Assembly (NCBI GenBank): GCA_003254905.1
Contig: QANU01054614.1
Coordinates: 186,472-250,471 of the forward strand
Reading direction: 5' to 3'
Origin: Nissolia schottii
Lineage: Eukaryota; Streptophyta; Magnoliopsida; Fabales; Fabaceae
DNA length: 64,000 nt
Shown: piece after piece, positions 11,497-24,900 of the stretch
Numbering within the stretch: the first letter of the stretch is position 1
How the letters are laid out: every line of letters begins with the position of its first letter
The notes under the pieces: generated by a model
Seen by the model: only the letters and a program-made list of their open reading frames with translations
What the model was told of the DNA's origin: nothing
Database searches by the model: none
Made by a program: the position numbers and the translations under genes

Positions 11497-12239
11497 CCTA
11501 AACCCCTTTTCTTTTTTGATTGTAGTTGCCGCATTAGTCTACCCTTAATATTTTTACAGGGAAGATTAGAGTTAGATAGTAATTACTAACCTTACCATAA
11601 TTCCCTTCTAGCATTCTCTTATCTTAAGTTGGCAATTAAAATTGAAATTGACTTATTGAAATTTAGATTGCTATGAGGAGAAGATATGAACATTCAAGAA
11701 AAAATTAATCTCACAAAATATTTCTATTAAAAGAAATAATAAGACACTCAAAACTTTGACTTTTGTTAATAGCCAATTACACACTCAAAATAACACTACA
11801 ATTTTCTTTCTCTCACTCACAAGATCGCTGGAGTTTTTCTCTTCCTCAAGCACTTGTTTTGTTTCACAAGTTATTGGCTTAGATTCTAAAGCTCATACAC
11901 AAGCTTTTATATAGGCATTAGAAGATTAAATGAGGCCAAAACATTTCACTTACCTTATATGCCACTTGATTTGCAAGTGTTTAAATTTGATTTAAATTGT
12001 TTAGTTCCACAAATTTGACCATAGATTTGCAAGTGTTCAAACTGAATTTGAGTTGCAAAAGTGGACTTCATGGTTGACTAATAAAAACTAATTATCTAGC
12101 CACTAAATTTGACTCTTATTTATCAAGCCACTAAATTTAACAATTCAAATTGTTAGCTTAACTTTCACATAAACCAAGCCAAATCTATGTTATATACTTA
12201 CACTTCCACTTAACAAATTGCCAGGTTTAATTCCTAACA
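11497..12239 (-). mobile_element. Second, truncated copia LTR copy
   Basis: This aligns with 9821-10580, but with about 6% substitutions and several small indels. It begins abruptly after the N at 11496, so the LTR end next to the primer binding site is missing. The LTR start TGTTAGGAATTAAACC is at 12239 on the minus strand. Confidence 0.8.
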
Positions 12240-13155
12240 TCTTATCGTATCTTGAATAACTGAGCTCCCCACAGGGGTGAACCCTGCTTATTTTAACGAC
12301 TTATGCCTTCTAAACACTTCTAACAGCAACGGGAATAGTGTCATCATCTTCATCATCAACGACCCTATTATTGACATTATAAACAACCTCAGATTTCATT
12401 CAACGCACCAACATCACAGCAATGCCATCTATGAAGCTCCTCTGCCAAGAATGACACCACGTCGAGGAGTTACGGTTGCATTAAAACTAGTGCGTAAAGA
12501 GGAGGAAGAGTTGATGGAGTTTCTGAATTTCCTGGTTAGGATCTCGGACATGACCTCCAGTTTCCCCTCTGAGGTCGCCATCATAGCTCCATTATCGATT
12601 GCTTGGAGCAAGTCGAGGTAACTAAGCCACGAAGCAAGGTAGAGTGTGAGGAGGGAGAAGGGATTTTTTTGGTTGGGAGATTTCTACAATACACCACCGA
12701 TATGTTTTGTATCAATGATCCATTTCAATTTTCACCACTAAAATTAGGTGTATAAGCAGACTTTAATTTAAAGGTTCAAATAAACTTGGTTCATCATTTT
12801 TCTTGGTTTTGACAACATTGTTAACAAATTTTGTTCCAATTTAATAAAATTTTAAACACGTGTTATTATATTAGGTAAAGACCGACAAAGAAAGGCAAGC
12901 TTTGAAGCGAGAGAAAAGAACGAATAGAAGTCACCGCACATAGAAGTTTCTTGAATTGCAAATCAAGATGTGGTGCTGCCTTTTTTTTCTTTTTTAGGTT
13001 ATCTTTTTGAAAAGATATTTTGACACACGTAGCCTTTAGGCATAGATCTCACTAGAGAACAAAATGGGGCTAATAACTGTTGGCTTGCGTAATTCACTAT
13101 TCCCTTACCTGTGTCATGCTAACTCTTAACATTTTAATACAATAAATATAACAAA
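12240..13155. repeat. Second copy of the 10581-11495 block
   Basis: Near-identical to 10581-11495 from 12277 on. After 13155 the sequence continues uniquely toward the hAT element at 13328. Confidence 0.75.
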
Positions 13156-13327
13156 AGGTTCAAAAATATTAAATAAAAACTAAAAAGAATAATAGAACTA
13201 AAAACTCCGGTCAAAACGCTACACAGTGAGCGAAGTAGTTTAAAATTGTCAAATTAAGTTGTTATCATGTTTTGTGAGATTTTTGATTGGTAATAAATCA
13301 ATAACCTTCAACTATAAAATGTCGTAC

Positions 13328-14014
13328 TAGGGGTGAACACGGGTCGGGTCGGGTAGGACCCGCCCGTGTTACAGACTCGACCCGACGTCCGGCGGGCGGG
13401 GCGGGTCGGGTAAAAATCACTTATTTTATATGGGTATCCGCCACACACACACACAAAACAAACAACAAAATTAGGGGTGGCTGCAGGGTCGCGGGGTGGG
13501 TCGGCGATGGCAGACTCGGGGTCGCGGGGTGGCTGTGGATCAAACAAAGAGGAGGCGGAAGAGGCAGATCTGAGGAGAGGGTGAGGCGAGCAGAGACAGA
13601 TCTGAGGCGGAAGAGGGAGATGAGATCTGGAGCAAGGATGAGGCGAGCGGAGGTGAGGAGGCAGAAGAGGCGAACGGAGTGAGGCGAGCGGAGGGTGAGA
13701 CGAACGGAGGGAGACGAGCGGAGGGTGAAGGAGTCTGTGATGAGAAGAGGAAAGGAAGAAGACGAGCGGAGGGTGAGGCCGTGAGGGAGTCTATGATGAG
13801 AAGAGGAAAGGTGGGAGAATGGGTTGGGTAGTATATAATATAATAATAATATATAATCGGGTCAGGTTGGGCAACAACAACTCGAGACTCAACCCATCTA
13901 AATAAGCGGATTGTGCGGGTCTGACCCGCCGACCCACCGTACCCGACCCGAACGGGTCGGATTGGGTCAGATTTGGCGGGTCGGCAGGTTGGGTACAACC
14001 CGTGTTCACCCCTA
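13328..14014. mobile_element. Non-autonomous hAT element, GC-rich
   Basis: Perfect 17-bp terminal inverted repeats TAGGGGTGAACACGGGT are flanked by an exact 8-bp direct duplication TGTCGTAC at 13320-13327 and 14015-14022. The TAGGGGTG end and 8-bp target duplication are typical of hAT. The interior is rich in GGGTCGGGT-type subterminal repeats and in purine-rich stretches. Its open frames are low complexity and not a transposase. Confidence 0.93.
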
Positions 14015-14022
14015 TGTCGTAC

Positions 14023-15086
14023 AAAATCTCATTCAAACTTGTTAACCGCTCCCTCCATAAAACTGACTTGATACCACAATTTTCTGCTAAGTCTCAAATT
14101 CTATCGCAAGATTAGCCCAACATGAGGCTACTACAATGAAGCGACCGTGACAAATTTTGGACGAATTGCCATCTTTGCGACAGTTTTTTTCCTTGGTCAT
14201 CGAACTATAGTGTCGACACCTAAGTTAATTGGTGGTACTTCAATCACTTTGTTTTATGTCATTTCTTATTTTTTTATTTTTTTTAGTCGCGATGAGGGCT
14301 CCCTTGCGACCATTCTAATAGCTATTCTTTGGTAACTTTTGTCACCGAATAGCTATTGTCACGACGACTCTTCTGTCATGACCGCGCTTTCTATCAAGCC
14401 TTGGCAATTATTTCTATTGCTCATGGTTGCTAACCTTCGCGTTGCCAATATTCATTCCATTCGCGCTGCCAACATTCATTTCTACGTGAACTCTTAATCA
14501 AAATTCGCTTCTCGCTATATCGCGAATTTTGGCGACCTAACACATACCATGCGTGAGATTGTCGACCATTTGGGTTAAAAAAAATGTGATCTCAACTTAT
14601 TTTTTGTGGGACCTAGAGCTGGGCGGTTCTACTGGTGTACCCTCGGACTCCGATCAGGTACTTGAGGCTTGGCTTGATGTTTGCTACCTTAGCTTGTTCC
14701 TAAAGGACCATGAACATAGATTCGATTTAGAGGGACATGGCAAAAGTTAATTTATGGAATCTCATTAGTCTATATTCACCGATATACTAGTTATGACTTG
14801 TAAGTCATGATTGTGAACATAAGATATAATGATAATTGAGATCTGGTAGAGATATCCTAATGAGATTTGAATGATCTAGGGTACTTGCATATTCTTTTAT
14901 CTATTTGCAGGTTTTTGTTCGACGAGAGGCTATATATCCCTAACAGATGTATAGCATCAAAGCTCATAGTATGTTGGTTGCACGACCTACTTTCCCTGTA
15001 TGAACGATTATCGTTTTAAGAGAATTTGTTTCTTAGCTTGAAGGTACTTGAGCACTCCCATTATGTGTGAGTGGGAGATATTAGAA
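14023..15086. other. Unassigned intergenic sequence, possibly retroelement remains
   Basis: No domain is recognisable. A purine-rich GTGTGAGTGGGAGA just before 15087 resembles a polypurine tract, so the right part may be the 3' internal end of the retroelement whose LTR follows. Confidence 0.35.
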
Positions 15087-15441
15087 TAAGTAGGGTCCAC
15101 TCATATGGGGTGCTCATTTATTCAAGATAAGATAAAATAAGGGAATGCCAGAAGGACATTATAGTAATTTTAGTAATTACTATTTAACGCTAATAAACTT
15201 AATAAAATTATTCTTAAGGGTTGGCTAATGTATCAATTCTAAGATGGTAATTGTAATCAGAAAAGAGATGGAATTTAGGCTGTGAAACTTGGGATCTATC
15301 CAACACACCGTGACAGATCCTACCAATCACTGATTCCAGTCAAGGCTCAAAGATCACGCTTACGCACAAAGGAGAAACAAGTAAGTCTCCTAATTTTATA
15401 TATTCAATTTAGTATTGAATCCTTGTATATTTTTCCTTCAG
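15087..15441 (+). mobile_element. Copia LTR, plus orientation, related to 9659-10580
   Basis: This begins TATTAGAATAAGTAGG after a purine-rich tract and ends TTTTTCCTTCA. It aligns with the reverse complement of 9659-10580 over the segments around 'gggaatgccagaag', 'agtaattactat' and the last 60 bases. It lacks a primer binding site on its right, so it is a 3' LTR or a solo LTR. It lies about 520 bp upstream of the oxidase start codon. Confidence 0.7.
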
Positions 15442-15904
15442 GAATGGAGGAGAGAAGACAATGTCGATGTCGGGAATGGAGAGGAGGGGGAGTAAAGGAG
15501 AGCATGAGGAAGAAGACATTTTTTGGCTAGAAGGTTTCTACAATACATCAGTAGTATGCGTTGTATCAATGATCTATTTTAATTTTTACCATTCAAATCA
15601 GGTGTATAGATCATTTTTAATTTAATGATTCAAATGAAACCTAGCGCATCATTATTCTCCACATGTTACTTGGTGCCACTTAGCAATTGCTTGCAAGATT
15701 AAGCTATAAAATGTACATAATACAAATCACTCCCTTGGAAGCTTAACCTTTCTAGCCTGTCTATCACCAAAAAACCCAAAAGAAGCTTTACCTTTGAAGC
15801 TGTGTGGTCATCATCACCCGCATATATTAAAGGCGTATTCATGACTCGAGAAGCCCCCAACTAACAACTAACCAATCCAACACAAGCCATCCATCCAATC
15901 CATC
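15442..15904. other. Upstream region of the oxidase gene
   Basis: About 170 bases (15490-15660) resemble the repeat at 10980-11130. The remainder is unique and non-coding, and presumably carries the promoter. Confidence 0.45.
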
Positions 15905-15912
15905 ACACACAC

Positions 15913-15919
15913 TATATAA
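15913..15919 (+). promoter_or_regulatory. TATA box of the oxidase gene
   Basis: TATATAA lies 42 bases upstream of the ATG at 15961. The leader is short, with CA-rich sequence typical of plant genes. The transcription start would fall around 15945 by usual spacing, which is an inference. Confidence 0.6.
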
Positions 15920-15960
15920 TTTTCACTGCCACCAAGAAGAACAATCATTAATCATTTTAG

Positions 15961-18900
15961 ATGGGTAGCTTTTGGATTTGGTGGCTTCTGCCTGTCATTC
16001 ACATACTTCCATTGATGTTTGGCTCAGACCCACTGATCCAATCCATCCAAGCGAGGACCCCACAGTCCCCACTTCAGTGCAGCCGATCCCTCTGCACCCT
16101 CCACAACTCCTACGGCGCCTGGGGGGACCGAAAAGACTGCTATGCCCTCAGCGCGACATACCCAACGACGGAAGAACAGCTCCGTTCGGCCGTGTCCTAC
16201 GCCGTGCAAAACAACCTCAAAGCCAAGGTCGTCACCAAATTCTCGCACACCATCCCCAAGCTCGCCTGCCCGCAAGGGGCCAACAGCTCCCTGCTCATCA
16301 GCACGGAGAAGTACGATTCCGGGATCGAAATCGACGCGGCCAATTTGGTCGTCACCGCCGATTCCGGCGTGGAGCTTCGGAAACTGATCGACGAGGTGGA
16401 AGGGGCCGGGTTCAGTATCGTGGCCGCGCCTTATTGGGAGGGCGTTACCGTCGGAGGGCTCATAAGCACGGGGGGGCACGGTAGCTCTTGGTGGGGGAAA
16501 GGCGGCGCCGTTCATGATCACGTTGTGGGCCTTAGCATTGTTGTCCCCGGTTCGAAATCTGAAGGGTACGCCAAGATCTTGAGGCTGGGAGCGCAAGATC
16601 CGCTCCTTGACGCCGCCAAGGTGTCGCTGGGAGTGTTGGGTGCCATCTCCAAGGTCAGTAAGTATGTTTTATTGTGTATGGATTCATTGCTTGTGTTGCC
16701 CAATATTGTGCTCGGCCTGTTCATATTACCACGTTACATTAGATCTTGCTTTTCCTTGGGATGACCCGTTCCATTCTTAGAGAGAATCAATGAATCGTGA
16801 ATGTCACATGTTAAAAATTCCTAGATGCGTTTTCTCCGTGTCTCTCTTGCTCCTATCTTTCATTTTTTTTATTGTTTGGTAAAATAAAAAGTAATGGGGC
16901 TCTGAATAAGTTTTTAGAATTAACTTGTATTATTTGAGTGCACAAACATTACAGACATTAAAATACAAATTTTATGTATATAAATATAGGGTGCATGTAT
17001 GATTTATATTTTTTAGTGTACGTGTAGCGGGACTCATTTGAATATCAGAGTATTATTCTATTTAATGTTTATATTTATCATAATAATTTTGGATATAAAG
17101 AGTATATTTAAAATATATTTACTCAACACTAATTATATAACTTGAACTTATTAAGATCTACCTTTTAATAATTTTTTTTTTACAAAATAATACAACTATG
17201 ATTTTTTTAGAATAATTTTTGGAGAGATAAAAAACTTATTACCAAACCAAACTTAAATCAAATGCAAAAAAGAGAGAGAAGGAAAAAAAAAACAGAAAAC
17301 TGTCAAATTTAATGCAGTTTCTGATAGGACTATTTTATTGAATATTACAGTTAGGAATAATTTAATGCGTATATTCCGGGACAGATATTACCGGTGGGTG
17401 GCCAAAGGCTTCGTCTACATATAAGTTGGATATTGACAATTAAATTAAAACTAACTAGTTTTACATATATCAGCTTTAAAATAAATCAATAACGAAAAAA
17501 TAATCTTGAAAAGGATTATATATAAAATAATTTACAATATTGTTTTATGTTTTTTTTCAATGACTCAAAATTATCAGAACTGAAATTTTCAACAATTTTT
17601 CTTTTAATATAAATAATCATACTATTTTCAAGAAACATATCTTCGACATCATTTCTCAGTTTTGTCTTTATTATTTTTATCGTTGAAAGTGATTGTTCGC
17701 GACAGTAATAGAGATCAGAAGAGTGTTTTTGGTAATATGCGAAGGAAAAAAAATGCAACAACAAAAGAGCCTAAGCTCTCAAAACATCTAGCTAAAGAAG
17801 ATTCACGACCTCAACGAGAGGAACGAGGAGTTCCCTATAAAGCATGACCATAGTAGCACCCTCTTTTTCAAGATAATCAACCACAGAGTTTGCCAAATGC
17901 ATGATATGGCAGATGGACACCTCCCAAGGGTGAGTTAACAACTCTTAAATCTTGTTTTACAAAAACCCCATCTGCAGAGCAAGCACCACTCCACTGGCAG
18001 CGATGAAACCCACAACCGAAAGGCGATCTGTAACAACCGGTACCAAACTCATGAAATAGGACAAAATTTAAAGAGAAATTATTTAAGATAGGACCCAATT
18101 AGGTCTAACCTTGAAAATAACAAAATAGAAGAATGACAATTCTCGAGAGATAGTACTTTCTCGCCTGATCTGTTCTAGTCTATCAAAAAACCTGCCTCCT
18201 CTCCCTTAATTCTCTTGTTATTTATAGACTAATTCATAACTAACTTATTTTATTATTCCTAACTATTCCCATCCTAATAATATCTTTCGAACTAACAGAA
18301 TCTTAATTTAACTTTAAATAATATCTTCCTAACTAACAAAATCTTATCTTAATAACTGCAAATCAACTATGCTCTCCCCTATCTGTTTGACTTCTCCTTT
18401 GGTTGTAGCTGAAGGGCAGTGGTGGAATTCTTAAATTTCTCCCTGCTTTATCCACTTCTACTTACTGATTATTAGGGGGAGTACGTAACACAATCAGACT
18501 TGCACATAAGCCTTCAAACTCATTTGTTCAAAGCTAGGCGTAGCCCCTCACGGATAGCCAATAGCTCCATCCAGACGACATCCATGGAAGATTCCAGTGC
18601 TAAAAACTCATTGAGCCAATGGCCACGATTGTCGTGAAGCACTCCTCCGTAGCCACTCCTCTTGATATTAAGGCAAACACTAGCATCCATATTCACCTGC
18701 TATTGAGTCAATCCACCTGCAAATAGTGGTCAAAACCAGGATTAGATTGTCGTTTGAAAGAAGAGAATCGAGCCAGTTGGTAGCCTCTAATGTAACACCC
18801 CTGCTAACTGCTCATGCTATAGTCGTAAGCAAAGCTCACAGGGTTGTTATTTGCTTTGGTTGGGTTACTTCTAGCCCCTAATTTTAGCTTTACAAATAAT

Positions 18901-21900
18901 TATTACTGAAAAATACGGACCATTTTGAAACCTTTTTCCTTTTCTTTATTAACTCATAAACTAGGAGCCGTGCGTGTTCAAGGAATCATATAGATATGCA
19001 AGCGATGGAGTCCTAATGGACTTTAACGTTAACTACTCCTTTGGCTAATTATACAGAATATTTCAAGACTTGTATATGTATGTATATATATATATACACA
19101 CACGTACATGCAATCAATCGGTCCATAACACAATTACACATTTGAGTAATACTACATAATTACACATAATGCACATAATCATAGTTGTTAAACTCTCGAG
19201 TTAACTCGTAAACTCTTACGAGTTTACGATTTTACTTCACAAAACGAGTTAACACTTATGTAAACTCTTTTTTGGTAAATTCGTAAGAGTTTAAGTGAAC
19301 TCTCGATTCTACTAGCGAGTTTACGCGTTAAAATCTACCTACGAGTTTACGAGTTTACCTCAAAATGTACAAATTTTGTAACTTTGTTAGATACTTACCT
19401 AACTTTGTTTATATTAGATAATGTATATTGAGTTTATTTTGTTAATTTCATATATTTATCATAATTGAGCTATGTTTTATTGAACTATAAAATAATGCAG
19501 ATACTAAATAAAGTATGACATAACCACTAAGTGTCATGCATTAAGGTGCATTTTATGATATTTCTTTCATTAATTTAATTTAAAGTTAATATTATTCAAT
19601 TTCAATTATAAATATAATATTTAATCAACTTTAATTCCTAATTATATTGCTTATAACATATTTTTTTTACGTATATAAACTCATACGAGTTTAACGAGTT
19701 GAGTTTACGATCCGAGTTTGCTGAGACTCCACGAGTTTACTTAAACTCTCGAGTTTGACAACCTTGCACATAATTGTTAATGGTCGAGCTAGACCATTTA
19801 ACTGTTACATAGTACAAAACAAAAAATCGTCGTCAAGCGCAGATGAGAGGGGATAGTTGCTGCTGTTCCTCGGGGATCCTCTGGCCTCGAGACTTCCAGT
19901 CGTCCTGTGCTGCCTTGTCTTCTTAAGTGTACCAATCGTGCCCGCCTGGAACCATAAAGGAGTGTTGGTGAGAATGTTGCGTTCTCAGTGGGGTCCTTCG
20001 GGGCATAATTACTCGTTTCTTTACTCCAGTATGATTCTATAGCTCAAGGGGTCTCTAGGTGGCATCGTTATACTAAATCCCTACTTGTTATTATCCGTTC
20101 TAGTCCTGAGCAGCCTTATTTAGATTACTAGGTGATCGGGGAGTTCTAATCTTGTCTTTATCTATTGCAGGACAACTTATAGTGTTCTCGAATCTTGTAC
20201 TATCCTCGTATCACATAACCTTATAGTGGCCGTCTTGTGAAAGCTTTATCACTTGACGTTACCTTATCATATAGACACATATTCGTCACATATATCACAT
20301 ATAGCATGTATGAAGAGTTTTGGTAGTTTTCTTTTATTTCTTGTAATGTCTTTCGTATTCTTGTCATATTATGTCTTCCCCATTTGTACCTTAGCGAAAC
20401 CGTCGTCCCGGTCTAGTGTACAACCTACTCCGTATCCTTTAATGGCAAAGCTCATGCCGCATACGCATTTAGCATAACATATAAGTAACCATCCCTGTAT
20501 ACATGGTGGTGAGGGGCTGGTAGCCAGGGGGTGGGCTCGTGTTCCATATCCTTTATTAACGTGTTTTAACATATCCTTTAATCGTCGTGTCTTAATGTAT
20601 CCTTTAATCATCGTGTCTTAACATATCCTTTAACATATCCTTTAATCACCATGTCTTATCATATCCTTTAACGTATCCTTTAATCATCATGTCTTAACAT
20701 ATCCTTTAATTTACGTGTCTTAACATGTCATGATGTCATATCCATGTCTTAACAGTTCATGATGTCTTATCCTTTTATGCTCGTGTCTTATCATGTCATG
20801 ATGTCATATGCTTTTATGCACGTGTTTAAGGGGCGTGCACGTAGACTTGCCCCGTAAGGGGATTTCCTATCCATAGAACTAAGTCCTGTCTTCAAGGTAA
20901 TCCAAGCCCGTGGTGGCCAGTACCTTCATATAATCTTCACTTATTCCCTATGTTCACTTATGTGTTTGTCATAGTTAAGTGATCATTCCTCTAGTTATCT
21001 AAGGTTTTCCTAACATTCTAATGACAACCCATTTCCTCATGATGCATCATAATAAAATATAGCACATAGAGTATAACAACGACCATGGCCTGAAACTACG
21101 GTATATCCGTGCTTTTCTGAAAATGTCTGCTTTCTGTTAGAATTTAGTTATCACAAACTGTAATGGGTCTAAGAACTCACCCCAAGGTTTTGGATAGCCC
21201 TAAGCTCATTTTTCATACTTATAAACCCAGATTTTGAATCCAAAATCTCAAAATTACTGTTTTGCCCTTTTCCCAAAAATGCTATTTTTGACCAGTAAAA
21301 CTTGATTTTCTTTGGAATTTTAGTTCTCAAAAATCCGAAGGGCTAAAGGCTTGGCCTTAAGATTTTTGTATAATTCTAAACCCATTTTTCATGAAAACCA
21401 ACCCAGTTTTTCAGTCCCTTGTTCGAAAATTTTCCTTTTTCCCTTGCTCGCCCGAAAATGTCATTTTGCTCGTTTTGCTTGAGAAATTCGTCGGGGCTCC
21501 ACAAATCATAAAACTTAACACCCCCACTAGGTTTTTCATGTAAATTTCAAAAAAGATGTTAGTTTTTCATGATAAAAATCCCATCCCATAGTTCCTACTC
21601 AAACTTACTCCTTTTCTATTTCAAACCTAGGTACACCTAAATCCTGACAGAGTCACTGATAAACACCAGCAGTTCTCCAGGAAAACAACAATACTACCAA
21701 CAACATAAACATCACAATATTCACATGTTCTAACTCAGAACACACAAAATCATCCATGCATCATAACCCTAACTTCTATCACATAATACATGGTATTTTC
21801 CTATAATAACATAAATAAACATAAGACCACCAAGAGGTGATTCAAGCTCATTTTACCCACTTTCTAGAGGTGTTAGTGATGGTGATAGTGGTGAGGAAAC

Positions 21901-24900
21901 AGTTCCAAGAGTGCTTGGCTGTTCCTGCTAAGTTCCTAGTTTCAGTAGCGTAACGACAGAGCATGTGAACGAAACTTGTTTTGGAGAGACTGGATGAATG
22001 AAAAATAAAAGCCAAGGGTGGCTATTTATAGGCCTAAGGCCGTGGCTCTTGGTCCATTCTTGGCCACAAAAATTAATGGAAAAAGAAAAAGGAAAATAAA
22101 ACAAAAAGAATAGGATAAGCATGATGAGTCATCTTTGACTTTGTTGACCAAAAGACTTGGTGTGTGTTAAGAGAGAGAGTCGTGAGGCTGACGGATTGTT
22201 AGCCATGTGACAAATTCTTTTTCGATAATGTTTGATCGTGTTTGGTCGTTCGCTGTTCAGGTGCTTTGTGTACGGCTGTTCAAAAATATCCTAGACACAC
22301 CATTGTGATCTATTAATTCTCCTAATCATGGACTTTAAGTTCATCCAAGATATTTGTAAATTTATTTTCATAAGAGTGTTCTTTACAGATACCTTTGATG
22401 CACAATTAAATTCCGGTGACAAAAGGTAATAAATCCCGTGTCTGCGGATTTTCGCGAAATTGCGAACTATTACCTTATTTGACGTTTTTGGGGAATAAAA
22501 TTGAGATTTAAAATTCTAATCTATTTATATTACTTATATATTTATTTATTATGCAAATTCTTTGTAAGGGAAAAAATCTGAATTTTACATTCCACCCCCT
22601 TTAAAAGAATGAGTGGAACCTTGAGACCTCTGCAGGAAATTAGCAAATGAAGCTCTACTAAAGATTCTATACTTATAACGGGGACAAAACCTCCCGCTCA
22701 AGTCACCACAATCGATGTGATACTTTATTACCAAACCTATATAGCACTAAAAACACCATTGCAATGCTTCGGTCACATTGCCTTAGCCACATTAGCCTCC
22801 CTTATCATTGCAGCGGTAGAAAGAGTGCTGCAGCGATCCTCAATGGATGGGTCATCACATTAAGTGACTAAGGGGTTGATGAGATTTGGACTAGGAGTTC
22901 GATCTCTATTTGCCCTTATTTCCCCTTTCTCCCCCACTCACCTTACAAAGGACTCCAAAGTACAAAGAAAAAAATATATTAAAGTCATTAAAAAAATGGC
23001 AGATTGGTTTTGTTGCATTGTCAATGAGAAAAGGTATACATCATTCAATCGTGTGTTATCATATCATTAAAAATATTTGATTCTTTAATAACTCCCTTAA
23101 AGTTCACAATATTTTGTTTTCTTTTTTGACTAATTGAAACATTTTATATTTTACATTTTACATTTTACATTAGAGTCAACCGGAAGGAGCATATTATTTT
23201 TTTAATAATTTAGTTGATTAATAACATTTAACTCATTATATAATCTATTACAACAGCCTCGTTATACTAAAATTTTTGTGATCCTGCCAACAAGGAGTAA
23301 CATAGTTGGTTAAGGTTTGGGTTCTTACCCTCCAAAAAGATGAGGGATGAATCTCGTTGACCAATGTGTAAGCTTTGTTGATGGGTGATCTGTAAGTACC
23401 TCTGTAATTGTTCAAAGAGTTTAGAGGCATCCTTGACCGTAGTGAAATACCGTTGTTTATCCTCACTTAAACTTTTGTTTATAAAAAAAGAATGTTACTG
23501 ATCTATCTGGCCCTCTTAAACTTGACCTACCAACACATTCAATGCTACTATGTCAACCCATCCTACCCACATGATCAAGTAAGACTAGGGTTGATAATGT
23601 ATTTTGAGAGGGTGCTCGTACTCTTAAAAAGGTGTTTGGTAAACAATAAGCGAAGATTCATTTGCTGTTGGCTTTTAAAAGTTAGTGAGTAGCTTTTGAG
23701 AGCTTTTAAGAGTAGCTCATTCAGAGCTGACTTATGCTTTTTAAATATTAAAATAGTAATATATCTTTAGATTTTAATTGTCATTATTACTCTCTTTAAT
23801 AAATGTTTACTATGGTAATTCTAGATATAAAAGACACATTTAGAATATATTTACCAAACACTACTCCTATAACTTCTTCTTTTTAAGAGCTACTTCTTTT
23901 ATTTTTTTTACCAAATAATAATACTTTGACTTTTTCAGAGTCAAAGTGCTTGATAGTTCTCAAAAAGTCACAATATTACCACACCAAGGCTTGGTTTGAT
24001 AATGTTTATGGCTCTGCAAAAGTTATTGAGCTCTCTAAGCTCTCTAAAAGCTAATCTTGAAAGACTATAGTAATATTGTTTGATAAAATAATACAAAAAC
24101 TATTGTCAATAAGCAAAAATCATAAGAATTATGTTTGGTAAATATATCATTTAGTTGCTTTTAAAATATATAAAAATGATTATAATTTATATAAATAGTA
24201 AAAGGTAATCGTCTCTATTTTGAGCTTTCATTAATTATTAAATGACAAAATTAAAAATTTATTAAAATTTAAGATTATTTAAATCCTTTTAAATTTTAGA
24301 GAGTCAAAATCAATCTTAAAATGGCTCTTTCAAAAATTTCCAAAAACAACCACAACTCTCAAAAAGAGCATAAACTCTCTGGACAGGGATTAAAGCAATC
24401 CACTCACTTTCACTATTACCTTGCACCATCAATCTACCATCATTGCGTTGCGTGACCTAAAGATATGACGGAGATCTCCCTTGATATATGCTCAACAGAT
24501 AAGCTATGCGTTTATCGCAACCCTACGGCAAACAACCCCTCCTAGCTCCTACACATCTAATACCTCATACACTTGTCCACTATTCCCTATCCGTCTACGC
24601 AACAACAATTACTAATTGACATATTTCAGAAGTAACAACTATATAATGGACTACTGGTATTATATTTTTTTCCCTTCTACTATTGCGTAATTTAACTCCG
24701 TAAAAATACCATCTAGTACATATTCAAAGCAGCCCTCTTAATTATCTTTGGTAAAGTTTTACGAATTGTGAATTTTAACGATAGGTGAAGTTATCCCTCG
24801 AGCGCAGATTCAAAAGAAGTATAACCTACAATTTCACGGATGATGATCGCATCGAAGATATGTTCATGGACCACGCAAAGCAGTACGAGTTTGCAGACAT

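Noticed and set aside
13540..13998. 152-codon minus frame within the hAT element
   Set aside because: Low-complexity translation of repeats, with no transposase motifs.
16024..16596. 190-codon minus frame opposite oxidase exon 1
   Set aside because: Shadow of the GC-rich exon on the opposite strand.
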